From contig JAAONU010000123.1 in assembly GCA_012932295.1 (NCBI GenBank), forward strand, positions 1,674,001-1,738,000: 64,000 bases of DNA. Direction: 5' to 3'. Positions 24,800 to 35,500 of the stretch are shown here, one piece after another. Below the pieces are notes generated by a model. The model ran no database searches, was not told the origin of the DNA, and was given only the letters and a program-made list of their open reading frames with translations. Within the stretch, counting starts at the first letter, position 1; each line of letters opens with the position of its first letter. Source of the stretch: Cyclina sinensis. Its lineage: Eukaryota > Mollusca > Bivalvia > Venerida > Veneridae. Position numbers and translations under genes: made by a program.

Positions 24800-25867
24800 A
24801 TGGCAGAAATGGAATCAATTATGCCTTTTTGTGATGTTCACAATGAGGAGGTTGCACAGGCCTTCTGCAAATACCACAAGAAACTGTTATGTCTTAGCTG
24901 CATTATTAAGGAAGCAAAATCTGAAGAATGTTCTATCCATGACGTGAGAAAAATTTCTGGGGAACAAGATACTACTCTTTATGAATGGATACTTGTGAGA
25001 CAAATGGCTTTGAAGAAGAGACTTTCTTTAGAAGCATACGAGAAGAAGACAGAAACTTTGCAGTCTACGTTAAAAAAGGAAGTATCTGAACTGCATGAAA
25101 AGATCGTGAATCGTCTGGATGAAATGAAGGATAATTGTTTTCAATCGATTGATACCCAGGCGGAAACATTAAAACAAGAAGCGGGCAGTAAAGAACAGCT
25201 TGATTCCTTTGACAAGATAATTGCTGAAAACATTGAGCAATTCTCAGCCGAATCCATCGCCGAATTCAGTAATATTCGAACAAGTTTAAATGAATTAAAA
25301 ACAAAACTAAAGAGAGAAGTTTCGGATATCAATGGAGAGCCTCAAGGACACTTTCATCCAAGTAAACTTCTAGAAGATCTTATCTTTCAGCCGAAAATGT
25401 CATTAGGCAAAGTTGTTTTGGCATCAATGCATATTTATGAATCTATTGAAGTAACCCATCCTGATACAAAGAATGAAAAAGAAATGAGCGATCTTGTTGC
25501 AAGTGGAGAGTTTAAAGATCCCAAATTGTATCAGTCGTCAGACGATCTGTATTCTAATACAAAGAAAACAGATAAAGCAAGCAAAGCTGTATCCACTGAC
25601 GTGGCCATGGAAACATTTCAAGAGAAAGAAAAGTTGTCTGAAATAAAAGAAGTTAATACTGACATCAGTAAACAACCAAAGGAAGATGATGATAAAACTA
25701 CAAGAATGTCACAAAGTGTAGAGGACATAAGAAAAATTGGCGGGTGTTTTAAAGGTTTGTTTCGTAGAAAACATTCAGACAAGACTGATCAGCACGATAT
25801 AGAAACAGACACTGAAACCATGGACAAAATGGCAAATCAAACCGCTTTAAAAGAAACAAAACTTTAA
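24800..25867 (+). CDS. B-box/coiled-coil protein, RING-less TRIM-like (type 1)
   Basis: A 355-residue protein whose start is set at the ATG of ACAACAATGG, a good Kozak context that matches the start of the paralogues. An upstream in-frame TTG is not needed. Residues 11-47 form a B-box zinc finger with all eight ligands: C11/H14, C23/H26, C31/C34, C44/H47. Residues about 60-190 are rich in Lys, Glu and Leu in heptad-like order and should form a coiled coil for dimerisation. Residues 190-330 are acidic, polar and probably disordered. Near the C-terminus lies GGCFKGLFRRKHSDKTDQHD, a basic motif kept in all copies. No RING precedes the B-box and no NHL, filamin or SPRY domain follows, so E3 activity is not expected. 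A cytoplasmic scaffold or adaptor role is inferred. One coding exon; closest relative is at 44646. Confidence 0.92.
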   Translation: MAEMESIMPFCDVHNEEVAQAFCKYHKKLLCLSCIIKEAKSEECSIHDVRKISGEQDTTLYEWILVRQMALKKRLSLEAYEKKTETLQSTLKKEVSELHEKIVNRLDEMKDNCFQSIDTQAETLKQEAGSKEQLDSFDKIIAENIEQFSAESIAEFSNIRTSLNELKTKLKREVSDINGEPQGHFHPSKLLEDLIFQPKMSLGKVVLASMHIYESIEVTHPDTKNEKEMSDLVASGEFKDPKLYQSSDDLYSNTKKTDKASKAVSTDVAMETFQEKEKLSEIKEVNTDISKQPKEDDDKTTRMSQSVEDIRKIGGCFKGLFRRKHSDKTDQHDIETDTETMDKMANQTALKETKL

Positions 25868-26000
25868 GAGATGTGTGTATGAAGGCACTCCCTTTATCCT
25901 ATATCAGACCGACGAGAGCCAAAACATCAATTAACATAAACCCTCTCTTCTTTCAGCTTGTGTGTTTTATGCAGGCTATAAATGACTGTTAACAAAATTG

Positions 26001-26006
26001 AATAAA
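26001..26006 (+). terminator. Polyadenylation signal AATAAA
   Basis: The hexamer lies 134 bases after the stop codon in a stretch conserved with 45847-45852 (AAATTGAATAAATCGTTTGT). Confidence 0.6.
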
Positions 26007-27141
26007 TCGTTTGTGCTGATATTGTCGCTAGCAATGTAACTATGAAGACGGACATACTGACATGATAAATTTAGTCGCAACAGAGAAAGAGAAAGTCTCT
26101 ACATTAGTTGAAAAAGACAAGTTACTACATTTTATGTCGGTGACTTTCGGTTTTTGAAACAACAGTCTGTTTTTATGTATAACCTGTATATTATGTACCC
26201 TGCTGAAGTACATCATCTTTATATGTCAAGAGTGTTGCATGCGCGGTACCGTAAAACAGTGATCAACATCAACAAAAATTTAATAATAAACACCTGCAAA
26301 ATGTTCACAAATGTGTAATTATTAAGCACATCTGAACGTATCACCCTACATTTTATTAGGGTGTATAAATCGTTGTCGTCAGTCGTCAATATCAGTTTTA
26401 CTGAACCGTAAAACACATATCTGATGAGAATGCGGCACTTGATAGCAAAATGTTTTCTATTGATTTTTGTTCTTATGTCGAAGTATAAAGACTTAAAAAA
26501 TCCCTTAACAGGACGATTTTGAAAAACTTGTTTCTGATTAACCTTCTGCTCTCACAGATAGACCTATAGTTATTCGATCCTAAAACTTGAGCATGTATTG
26601 CAGTGGCCGATTAACGACCACTATTTAATTAAGTTTTTTTACGGAAAGCATTTTAGGTTAACAATAATACTTTCATAATTTTATCACATGACTTATGAAA
26701 AACAAAAAATGATGCCAGTGCTAGAAAAGTGTTGTTTGTTGTTGTTGTTGTTGAAAAGATAATGCATGGAATGCTTAAACGAATTGTCAAGAGACAAAAG
26801 TCTCTATTTTAATAATTCTGAATATAAAAAATAAAAGAATTAGTGCTCGGAAAGGCAACATGCATGAATGATTTTGTATTGTGTGTAACGAGAATGGTCC
26901 TCCAGTTTTGAGGCGCTGTTTGAATAATTTGTGAATAAATTGGTTGTAATGAACTGCTAGTTTTTGATTTGGTAATATGTAAAGGAAGTATAAGAAAATG
27001 AATGCGAAAAAATTTGAAAAAGAAATTTGCCTCATTTAGTGACGATTTATCAGTGAAAATCCATGGAGCTTCGATTGTCACGTAACGTCAGCGACTGGTG
27101 GTCAGTTATTTCTTGGCGTATCAAAAGAATAATTTGAAGCA
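26007..27141. other. 3' flank of B-box gene
   Basis: Up to about 26560 it is collinear with 45853-46920, including ATTATGTACCCTGCTGAAG and GCGCGGTACCGT. The other copy carries about 490 extra bases at 46024-46510. From 26560 to 27141 no feature is seen except a short GTT run. Confidence 0.6.
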
Positions 27142-28300
27142 ATGGATATGGATGATAGATTACACGCATCTTTGACATGATGGTGAGTATTGGACAAATG
27201 AATCAAAAACAGTATTGTATAACTGTAAATTTGTATTATTCGTCTGCCGCCTGGTTGCGCCATCCTTGATAACAAAAGCATGACATGTAAGTCCGTATGC
27301 TTAGAATTATTGTACGCTTACTGACCATGTGACAATTAAAAATCGCATAAAACTCGACTTAAGAGATATTGTTATCTCAAACGCCTACCAAGTCGGCAAT
27401 GCTACAGCTGTTCGTGCAGGTGCAAATTAGAAACCGCATCACTGTCTTATTTTGGTCTCCATCAGCACCCCAACCGTTGCAGACATCAACCTCCAAAATG
27501 TAACTATGCTAATAAACACCACCTTAGGTATATCCCGTGTCTATCTCAGAGAAATACGCAAAGCCAGGCAGTAGCTATGGCCAAAATTTAAAGCTGCTAA
27601 AGAAAAGTATGGGAAGCATCCCGTCAAATTGAAATACTCATCAGCACTGGCAGTAAACGGCGAAACCGTGCGGCGAATCGAGCGGAACCTTCTTCCCGGA
27701 TGTTTCGAAATTCTACATAGTTCATAGTTCATACAAATCAAATGTAAAATTACCCATCCGAGAGAAGTTCAAAATGGCGTTGACACGCCCCTAAAATCTA
27801 TTTTTCAACGAAAGATTTCTCTAAAGCTGATGATGATCACAGTAAAAATGAGATATTTCGTCAGTATCAAGATATAGACCTGGGACCAGATCTTAATTTT
27901 AATACTTAGAAAGAATCAGTTATGGACGCAACATTTTCCAAACTTCTTTGGAAGCAGGATACCATGAACTTATTACGAGTGCACCATTTTAAACCAATCA
28001 AACTTGTAGATGAGGATACAAAAATCACGTGAAGTGATGAATTGGGCTGTACGGGTATGATGTACTTTGTGACGAATGTTTAAATTTACCAAGCTGTTTT
28101 AAAGATCTTGTTTGTAAATATTTGACGTTCAATTCGGCTATGACTGACGATGATGAACATTTGCAAAGAGGCAAAAACATAATGAAATTCGTTCTTTTAG
28201 CTCAAGATAGTGATTCTCCTGGACAGAATCGTGAGGATTACCTGAAAATTAGTATTATACAAAATAACTATTGGGAGTTTAAAAGTATGTGATTTAAGGA
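27142..28300 (+). pseudogene. Decayed ORF1-like retroelement fragment, copy 2
   Basis: It begins with an ATG reading MDMDDRLHASLT and a stop. It continues in broken frames with YLREIRKARQ, a stop, LWPKFKAAKEKYGKHPVK and LKYSSALAVNGETVRRIERN. It is slightly better preserved than the copy at 1-960, which lacks the RRIE codons, so together they give a clearer picture of an L1-type ORF1 protein. Around 28050-28200 the DECLNLPSCFKDLVCKYL frame recurs. Stops and frameshifts exclude function. Confidence 0.45.
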
Positions 28301-28856
28301 CTGGATCCAGAATCGGTCGACGTGATTATAACAGTTCTCAATAGTTTGCCTATCTGAGAAGAGATTATTATAAACTTACGTTACATGAACGCCCTATTTT
28401 ATTTCCTTTTTTTACTTACGTTTGCTAAACCATGTGTACCTGTTTTTGTTAATGAACTTCTTTTTAATAGAAAAGATTAAAATCTTTTACCGTGAAATAT
28501 TACATACGATTGTATTTACAAACAAACGTTTGGTAAAAAAAAAATAGAACTGTAACATTAAACAGTACCCTACAAATGTCTTTATTATAGACAACTATAA
28601 TTTACCTACTCTGATATCATTACCCACATTAGTTTGTTTTCTATCTAATTATTAGTACATATGTTATAACGTAATTATAATCTGTGTCTCTTCAATAAAG
28701 GCAATGATCAGTTCTGCTCAAATGAAAGACTTAAGTGTGTCAAAAAAATCATATTCTGCAAAACAAAAATAATTCTTACTGCAAAACTTCAAATACGTTG
28801 AAATGCTCAGCAGCAGATCTCCAACTTAAAAATCTCATTTCTGAGTATTTGAAGCT

Positions 28857-28949
28857 ATGAAGATTGGTTTAAACCATGCAGTGTCCGGCTGCCTTTCGCT
28901 GCTCAAGGCATGTGTCCTTTTGTCGGAAATTGCCCCGGCCATTTTTTCG
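28857..28949 (+). other. Exon-like segment with consensus splice donor, copy 2
   Basis: Same 31-codon frame and TCG|GTAAGT donor as 1581-1673, beginning MKIGLNHAVSG. One proline-to-leucine and one leucine-to-proline change are visible. The shared open frame and donor could reflect past coding or simply recent duplication. Confidence 0.25.
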
Positions 28950-30616
28950 GTAAGTGCCCTTTTCTATATTAAAATTAGTTAGCTCCAGAAATTACAATAC
29001 ACAGCTTTGTGTCAACATGTTTCAAACGTTTCCAGCATAATTCCGCCTACCGATCTGTCAAAGGAGAGAGGATGCCTTCTACCTGAAAAGAGGCATACCT
29101 TAAAACTCCGCCTCCAGCTTAACTATAAGTGCAGACGACAATTTTCTATTAGAATCATAAAGCTGAATACGACTTATTCTGTCAGGCTCGGAAATAAAAC
29201 CAGACAAGAAAAACAGTGATACAAAAGTATCACAGCGGACCGACGAACACAGCTGCATGCAAATATTTTGAATTTGCTGTTTTTACTTGAGGCAGGTATA
29301 TCAGTAGTTTGTTAACTTAATTTGTAGTATGTGTACACACTTCTAGAAGTAATGGACTTCTCAACGTGGTTAGGTAGTAGTATAGCAATACTGAGAACGA
29401 CAGACGGACAGCAGAACAACATGTTAGATCCACTTTGATTGGGAATTCACTAAGAAATCGGAGTCTATATTGTGCAGGGAATATGAGCACAGTACCAAGT
29501 GTTTGGACATTAGTAATTCGGAGATAGATCACCAAGGTGTTCATAATATAGGAGAAGAAACACAAACTAAAAGCATTGTATTTATTTAAAAATAAAAAAG
29601 ATATTTCAACAAAGATCACATTCAAAAATATTTTAAAACAGCCAATATTTAAACTACTACTACGCATTTGAAACACCTGGTGTTTCACGAAAAAGCAACG
29701 ATCAAACAAACATCGCTTATGTGTGAAATATCAGATGACAGAAGTACCTATAGTCTAATTTTAGATATTCTGAATGTTAGATTTATAATACATAGCATTT
29801 GTAATATACAAATGATGTAAAAATATCACTATGAAGCAGTTTGAAGCAATCTAATGTGAAAACAGTTTGAGATCATCTTAATTTCAATGTGAAATAACCA
29901 AATGTACATAGATAGCTACACTATACCTTGGTGTTACCAAACATAAAAATGACTATGTCATAAATGTATATTAGGATACAGAGTTTACAGAATTACAGTT
30001 TCTCCAAATATTTTGCTTAATTAAGGGAACAATTTACTAGGTAACGGGATCATTGTTAACCTGTGGTAGGTTTGTACTACTAAATGAGTTGCTCTCAAGG
30101 TCCTCAGTAGGACAGGGCAAATGAACAAATGAACCTTGTTGATTTTAACCTATCAGTAATTTACTAAAATATTTACAAAGCAATTATTAAAAAAATAACA
30201 AGCAATGACATAAAATATTTACAAAAGCTGTCTGTATGTTCAAAAAAGTTGTTCAAAGTTGTAAATTATATAAATGGGAAATAGTTTCTATACTTCAAAA
30301 TGCAGCTACAGTTATCTAAGTTGTTGGTTTGATGTCTTGTCAAAAAAAACAATTGAAAAAATCAGTCAGGAGTTACCTAACCTGCTTCTTTGATGCCACT
30401 GAACATTTTTTTCATTTTCAAGTAAGTACAAAACAGTTAACTGAAATATAGCACAAAAATAACCGTCATGCGAAAGCTAAACACAATTTTTTAAGTCCAC
30501 AAAGTGCCTTAATTTGCAATAAAATCTACTCATATGTGACATTTTTGATCTTGCTGTCTGAATTAACATGAACAGAAAATGTTAAAGGTAACTAAGACAC
30601 CAGTAACATTATGATT

Positions 30617-30790
30617 TCATTTTTCAATTTTCTGAAGCTTTGTACATTTGCAGGCAACTGTTTCCAACTCCTGCTGAAAAAGAACAGCTTTTTCCAAATG
30701 TCCATTAGTACACTGGAACATAACTTCTTTGAGGCAAGTTGAGGTGCCTTCCTTGTTCTGGAACAGTTGACATTTGCCATCCACAAAACC
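30617..30790 (-). CDS. Candidate terminal exon of an unidentified gene
   Basis: The minus strand from 30790 reads GFVDGKCQLFQNKEG, then TSTCLKEVMFQCTNGHLEKA, VLFQQELETVACKCTK and LQKIEK before TGA at 30617-30619. A possible acceptor CTAAG lies directly before it, and a stronger TTATTTCTTTTTAG lies a few bases further. The 57-codon frame is Cys-rich (five Cys) with balanced composition, unlike the AT-driven noise around it. Upstream on the same strand, 31810-31872 could be another exon ending CCCA|GTAAGT, and 32880-32935 a first exon ending ATTG|GTAAGA. None of these matches a family I recognise. Confidence is low because it rests on composition and splice-like sites only. Confidence 0.3.
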   Translation of the reverse strand, partial: GFVDGKCQLFQNKEGTSTCLKEVMFQCTNGHLEKAVLFQQELETVACKCTKLQKIEK

Positions 30791-32482
30791 CTTAGACCTT
30801 TACCCTAAAAAGAAATAATGGACATATAATAATTATATCTATAAATAGCAGAAACTTAATTAGACAACTAAGAGTTCACTTAATTATCTGCTTGCAATCC
30901 TTTGTCATTTAAGTATATAATATTAGCATTACACTTTTATCTATTATAATAAACTTTAACATTTGCAGGCAATTATGTAACCAACACATTTGAAATATGC
31001 ATGTGCACTATCTGAAAATGACGTTTCCTATGATCTCTGCCACCTCTTTCCAACATTTTCGTTTTAACTCTTTCTAGCTGTGTACACATGTATGAATATT
31101 TCTAAGAATCCCCCCGTTACTTTTGTTTTGTAAAATTGACATACAATAAAAAAACTGAAAAGGAAAAATATTTTAAAAGGTTTACATTTTTATATTTACT
31201 TTCTAATATCATTACAGTGACAAGTTTAGCATCAGTGTTTACTGTACTGAAAAAGAAGTAACAGTTGCAAAAAGATTTGGTCCTTGTGCCTGTTTTATTA
31301 TGTAGTCGATTTATTAAGTTACAGTGGAAAACAATATCAAATTTATGTTGTTAAATAACTATCTCAGTAAGCTATGTTACAACCAGTTCATCTATATTTC
31401 AACATGAAATGACACTGGTATGTTTATGTTTGACTTGACAGATGCCTGTATTAAATGTTTCAGCAAGATCAAGGTTGACACTACATGTACCTTCTTTATT
31501 GTACATTTTGCTTTGGAAAAAAATTAAGTATATACAATAACAAGTGATAGAACACATCACAATGTCCCCCATTTGATGCTTCCTTAAAATGATGGTAAAA
31601 GAGCTTAGAACAATTCATGTACCTTCTTTCTTGCAGTATAAGTACACAGTAACCCTGCAATATTTAGGAATGGTCACCTTCACTAGCAAGTCTATAACTC
31701 TTGTTGAAATAAGTTTGTGTCATCTGCATTAATACTGATTTCATCACTGCAAATGCAAATTATAGTTTAACACTATAATGAAATACAAGGGCAGCTAAGA
31801 AATCTATGACTTACTGGGATCCTTTTCCCCTCAACAGATTATAAAGATTTAAAATGGATTGATGGTGAAACGCTAATGCAGGTTTAAAACTTGTTATGGA
31901 CGACAATGTCTACAAATAAATTACTACTGAAAAAAAGCTAAGCATTAGCAATGCTCATTTGACCAAAAAAAGTAAATGACCAAAAAAAAGCGTAAAATGC
32001 CAATATGCATTTAATTTTTACAGCTGATAATAAGTGTCATTTCTGTGTATGTTATTTAGTAAAAGCACATACCGTATATGGTTATGAAATGTGACAAACA
32101 AATGCTTTTCAGTAATAATCCAATATGGCCGACTTTTATTTACACATTTTGGTGTGCAACTATTACCATATGCGTATTAGAAACTCAAGAAATTCATACA
32201 TCTTACAGATTTTCCTCTTTGTGTAGTTTGTTTAAGCATTATTTGTTTAACTATATAGAACACATGTCTCCGTGTGATTATTAAAACTGTCACTGAAATT
32301 TCTGTTTTTAAAAAAAGTTGAAAGCTGAAAACAAAAGTAGGTCATTGGATCAAAATATATAGACTACAGTCCGAAAAACATTTGAAATTTTACCATTTCC
32401 CGCGACAGATTTACTGGAAAATAATGCTGTTAAATATATTATCAGCAAGAAAGAGGAAATTTTTTTAATTTATTGAAAACAA

Positions 32483-32550
32483 AGACATACTATGTTAAAC
32501 TATCGAGAACACATTCTTATCAATTCTCAATAGTTTAACATATTATGTCT
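32483..32550. repeat. 27-bp inverted repeat (hairpin)
   Basis: AGACATACTATGTTAAACTA at 32483 onward is reversed, with two mismatches, by TAGTTTAACATATTATGTCT ending at 32550. The loop is about 14 bases. It may be a tiny foldback element. Confidence 0.85.
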
Positions 32551-33115
32551 TTTCCACAAGCAAAACATTTATTAAAGTTTAAGCACACTTTTAATTACTA
32601 GTGCCAAGCACTTACTTCATTCTAAATTCAAAATCTATATATGAAAAGAGCATTTATATTTCATGATCTATCAATGTAAACAGATGCGTTTTGCACATGC
32701 GCAAAGTGTATCGACCTACCTACTATATGCAAACAGTTGTTACAGGTAAGCATTCAAGCATTAATGTAAGAATAATCGTTTCATCCACGAAACTACTTTG
32801 TTTGTTCATAAATATCATGTGCATGTTTCTAGCAATCAATTTTTTTTTCAAAATAAGCATTTACATGTATGGCTATAATATAATTCTTACCAATTTGCTT
32901 CACGACTTCATCAAAGATGGTGGCTTACTACTTGAATAGGGCGCGCTGCGAAGAACGATAATTAGGGAACGACAACTGCATGTTTTTTTTATAAAAATAG
33001 ACTGTGTCTAGAACTTTACGTAACAACTAAACAATATTTGCAGTAATTTTAGGACATTCTACTTATTACATCACCCCTTAGGTCTTTTCAAACCCCGGAT
33101 TACATAAAGCGGACC

Positions 33116-34196
33116 GTATTTTGTAGGGATGGCAACGAATACCAAAATCAATACTCGAGTACTCGGTCATTTTTCCGATCGAGTACTCGGTTACTCGGAT
33201 GATTTCCAATGATCTTCAAAGTTTTATCACAATATATTAACACCGTCTGCATGCTCATTTCGTTTTCTATTTAAATTCATAGATGTGTAACTATAAATAG
33301 GACTGCAAGGGAGGTAACTTAGAATAAAAAAACCAATAAACAAATTAAATCAACATTATATTTTATAACGTTTTAATTAATACAATATCAAGTTTAAAAC
33401 ATGTATAACAGTTCATATATCTTTTTTCTTCTTGAAATCATATAGACTGGTCTGTTTTCAGAAGGATGCTTGAAGCGTAAATGATTTAACATGTTTCTAG
33501 TTCCACTAGTATACGTTATTTCACAGCTACATAATGTACATTTAATAGTCTTGCTATCAGCCCAGCGTTTGAAATATTTCCAAGCATTATATTTTGCAGG
33601 CGGCACTTTGACTCTTAAAATTTTAATATCTTATTCTAAACAAAAACTTTATCAATTTATAAAAAATTAATGATATTTCTGGATTTATGTGCGTAAAGAA
33701 GAAAAAGGAGTTACTCTCCTTTATTGAGTAAAGAAAAACAAACGCTTAATCGGGTCTAATTACTACCTTTAATCTAATATTCATAATAGCAATCCGGCCA
33801 TTTGCTGTTTTCAAAACATATACCTTAAAACAAGTTTCGGCTACAAACTCTTACACAATTAAAGGTAATTAAATATTATAAGAGGCCGAATGACGTAAGC
33901 GACACAGGTGTTCAATCCCATGCGCGTGTCAAACTGTTGATCGCCTCTTTAAATTAACGATATCATTTTCGCACCTCTGCAAGGATGTTTTGATTGCATT
34001 TAACAGGTATTTATGAAGATACATGCACATCTCCAAATTTCTGAACTGATTGGATACATCAACCTTTCTAAATCGCAAAAAAATAGAAATTATATATTTT
34101 TGCCGAGTAATCGAATATTAATTTTGTTAACCGATATTCGGACGTTCGATCGAGTACTCGGTTAACCGGTTACTCGTTGCCATCCCTAGTATTTTG
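33116..34196. mobile_element. hAT-superfamily DNA transposon, internally deleted
   Basis: The element (33124-34188) is bounded by inverted TAGGGATGGCAACGA ends and flanked by a perfect 8-bp target duplication, GTATTTTG (33116-33123 and 34189-34196). Both are hallmarks of hAT. Subterminal copies of CGAGTACTCGG lie near both ends, as expected for transposase binding sites. At 1065 bp it is too short for a full transposase and retains only the BED zinc-finger part, so it cannot move by itself. Confidence 0.93.
33394..33606 (-). pseudogene. BED zinc-finger fragment of hAT transposase
   Basis: About 70 codons read PPAKYNAWKYFKRWADSK and then IKCTLCSCEITYTSGTRNML and NHLRFKH. This is a BED finger: conserved aromatic W/F positions, then CxxC and HxxxxH ligands with 15 residues between. 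BED fingers at the N-terminus of hAT transposases bind the terminal repeats. The frame has no ATG at its start, and the RNase H-like catalytic domain is absent from the element, so this is a remnant or one exon of a truncated gene. Confidence 0.85.
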
Positions 34197-34306
34197 CCGT
34201 TCAGCAATGAACGTCAAACATACCTTTGCGTCGAGCCGCATTTTCGGAGAGAAAAAAAACCTTCAAATTTCTGGGTTCCCAACAACCTTTAAATGAAAAT
34301 AGTTTA

Positions 34307-35420
34307 CATATAACTCACAATGTTACCTAAAGACATCCAAATGTCGGATTGATTGAAATGGTACTCTGCTTTCAGCATGTGATAAACATAGGCATCGAGG
34401 TAACATGACGGTATCATGGAGAGGAAAAGATTTCTTTTTCAATTTAGTTGGTTCTGTTTCTAAATAAATATAAATATAAATCTTTTGCAATAACATAAGG
34501 TCAAACAATTAAAGCACTGAGTATTTTTGGACTAAATATGAAGGTGCAAAACGAAGAACTAAAGAAAACAAAACTATCTGAATCTAGATAAGGTGAAAAA
34601 GGTACAAATTTTTCAGCTTCTGTAAGGCTTACTATGTCAATTAAACACAGTAAACATATTCTGTTAAAGAAAAAAAATTCTCATCAAAGACAAATGTATT
34701 TTTGCACTTCTAAGTCGTCATAACATAGATCTACATTTCAAAATAATCAGCATGTTTTACTGATACACAAAATAAAGGCAGCATTGACATACAGTTTGAC
34801 GAGAAAGTACGTATTTTCTTTGACTTTAAACCCGTTTAATTTTCGTTACGTGTGTACTGTAAACATCTTTCAATACATGTATGCAAATCGTAAACATATT
34901 ATTCGCATGGACCAGGGACCATTGGCTTGAAAGGATAGAGGTAAATTTACTCAGTTTTCAATCTACATTAAACAAAAGGTATTGTATCAAATAAAAGACT
35001 GTAAGGTATTTAATGTCGAGATGAGAGCTTATTTTTAACTGTATATTACTAAAGACCCCTGTACTTCGATAATTCAGTGAATTGAGAGACTGCGTTCGAG
35101 AACCAGGATTGCTTCCACCCCGGACTCTAAAACAAAGGTGACATGGTGGCGATTCCAGTGAATTTGGAAGGTGTTTTATAAAACACCTCGGCTGCTGAGA
35201 TGTTAAAACTACATTGAACAAGCCTTGGTCCCACTCTGGTGGGTCCCGTCTAATAACATCTTGGGGAAGATTTGTCAATCTAGTTTATGAATACTGAACA
35301 ATGGCGAATCAAATAAATTCCTGTTGGGTGTGGGTATAGGGAAATTCTCACTTAAATAAATGAATCTAGTACTGGTTACCTGCTCAGATTGGCTAAGCCT
35401 GCCGTAGGTTAACTGGACAG

Positions 35421-35458
<38 letters not shown>

Positions 35459-35500
35459 CGACTCCAACTTAAGCTAAAAATTGGGTAATAAAGTTTAGAA
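34307..35500. repeat. Duplicated block, copy 2, right part
   Basis: Collinear with 1850-3060: CTAAAGACATCCAAAT, AACTATCTGAATCTAGATAA, GGTCCCACTCTGGTGGGTCC, and the (CT)n tract at 35423-35454. Neither copy holds an intact gene. Confidence 0.9.
35423..35454. repeat. (CT)n microsatellite
   Basis: Sixteen CT units in the same context as 2998-3018 and 53682-53717. Confidence 0.95.

Larger units (their letters stand above)
27142..29121. repeat. Duplicated block, copy 2, left part
   Basis: Collinear with 1-1850. The match breaks after GCCTCCAGCTT at 29121 and resumes at 34307 with ATATAACTCAC, so a 5.2 kb segment separates the halves. The extent left of 27214 cannot be compared because copy 1 is cut by the window edge. 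Confidence 0.85.
29122..34306. mobile_element. 5.2 kb segment inserted in duplicated block (or deleted from copy 1)
   Basis: It is defined by comparison: copy 1 reads straight through at position 1850. The segment contains a candidate minus-strand exon, a perfect small hairpin and a hAT transposon. No terminal inverted repeats or target duplication were found at its ends, so it may be ancestral sequence lost from copy 1 rather than a transposon. The parts 29122-30616 and 30791-32482 hold nothing else that can be named. Confidence 0.6.

Noticed and set aside
29317..29709. 130-codon minus-strand hydrophobic frame
   Set aside because: Composition follows local AT content. There are no domain, paralogue or splice sites, and no recognisable promoter.
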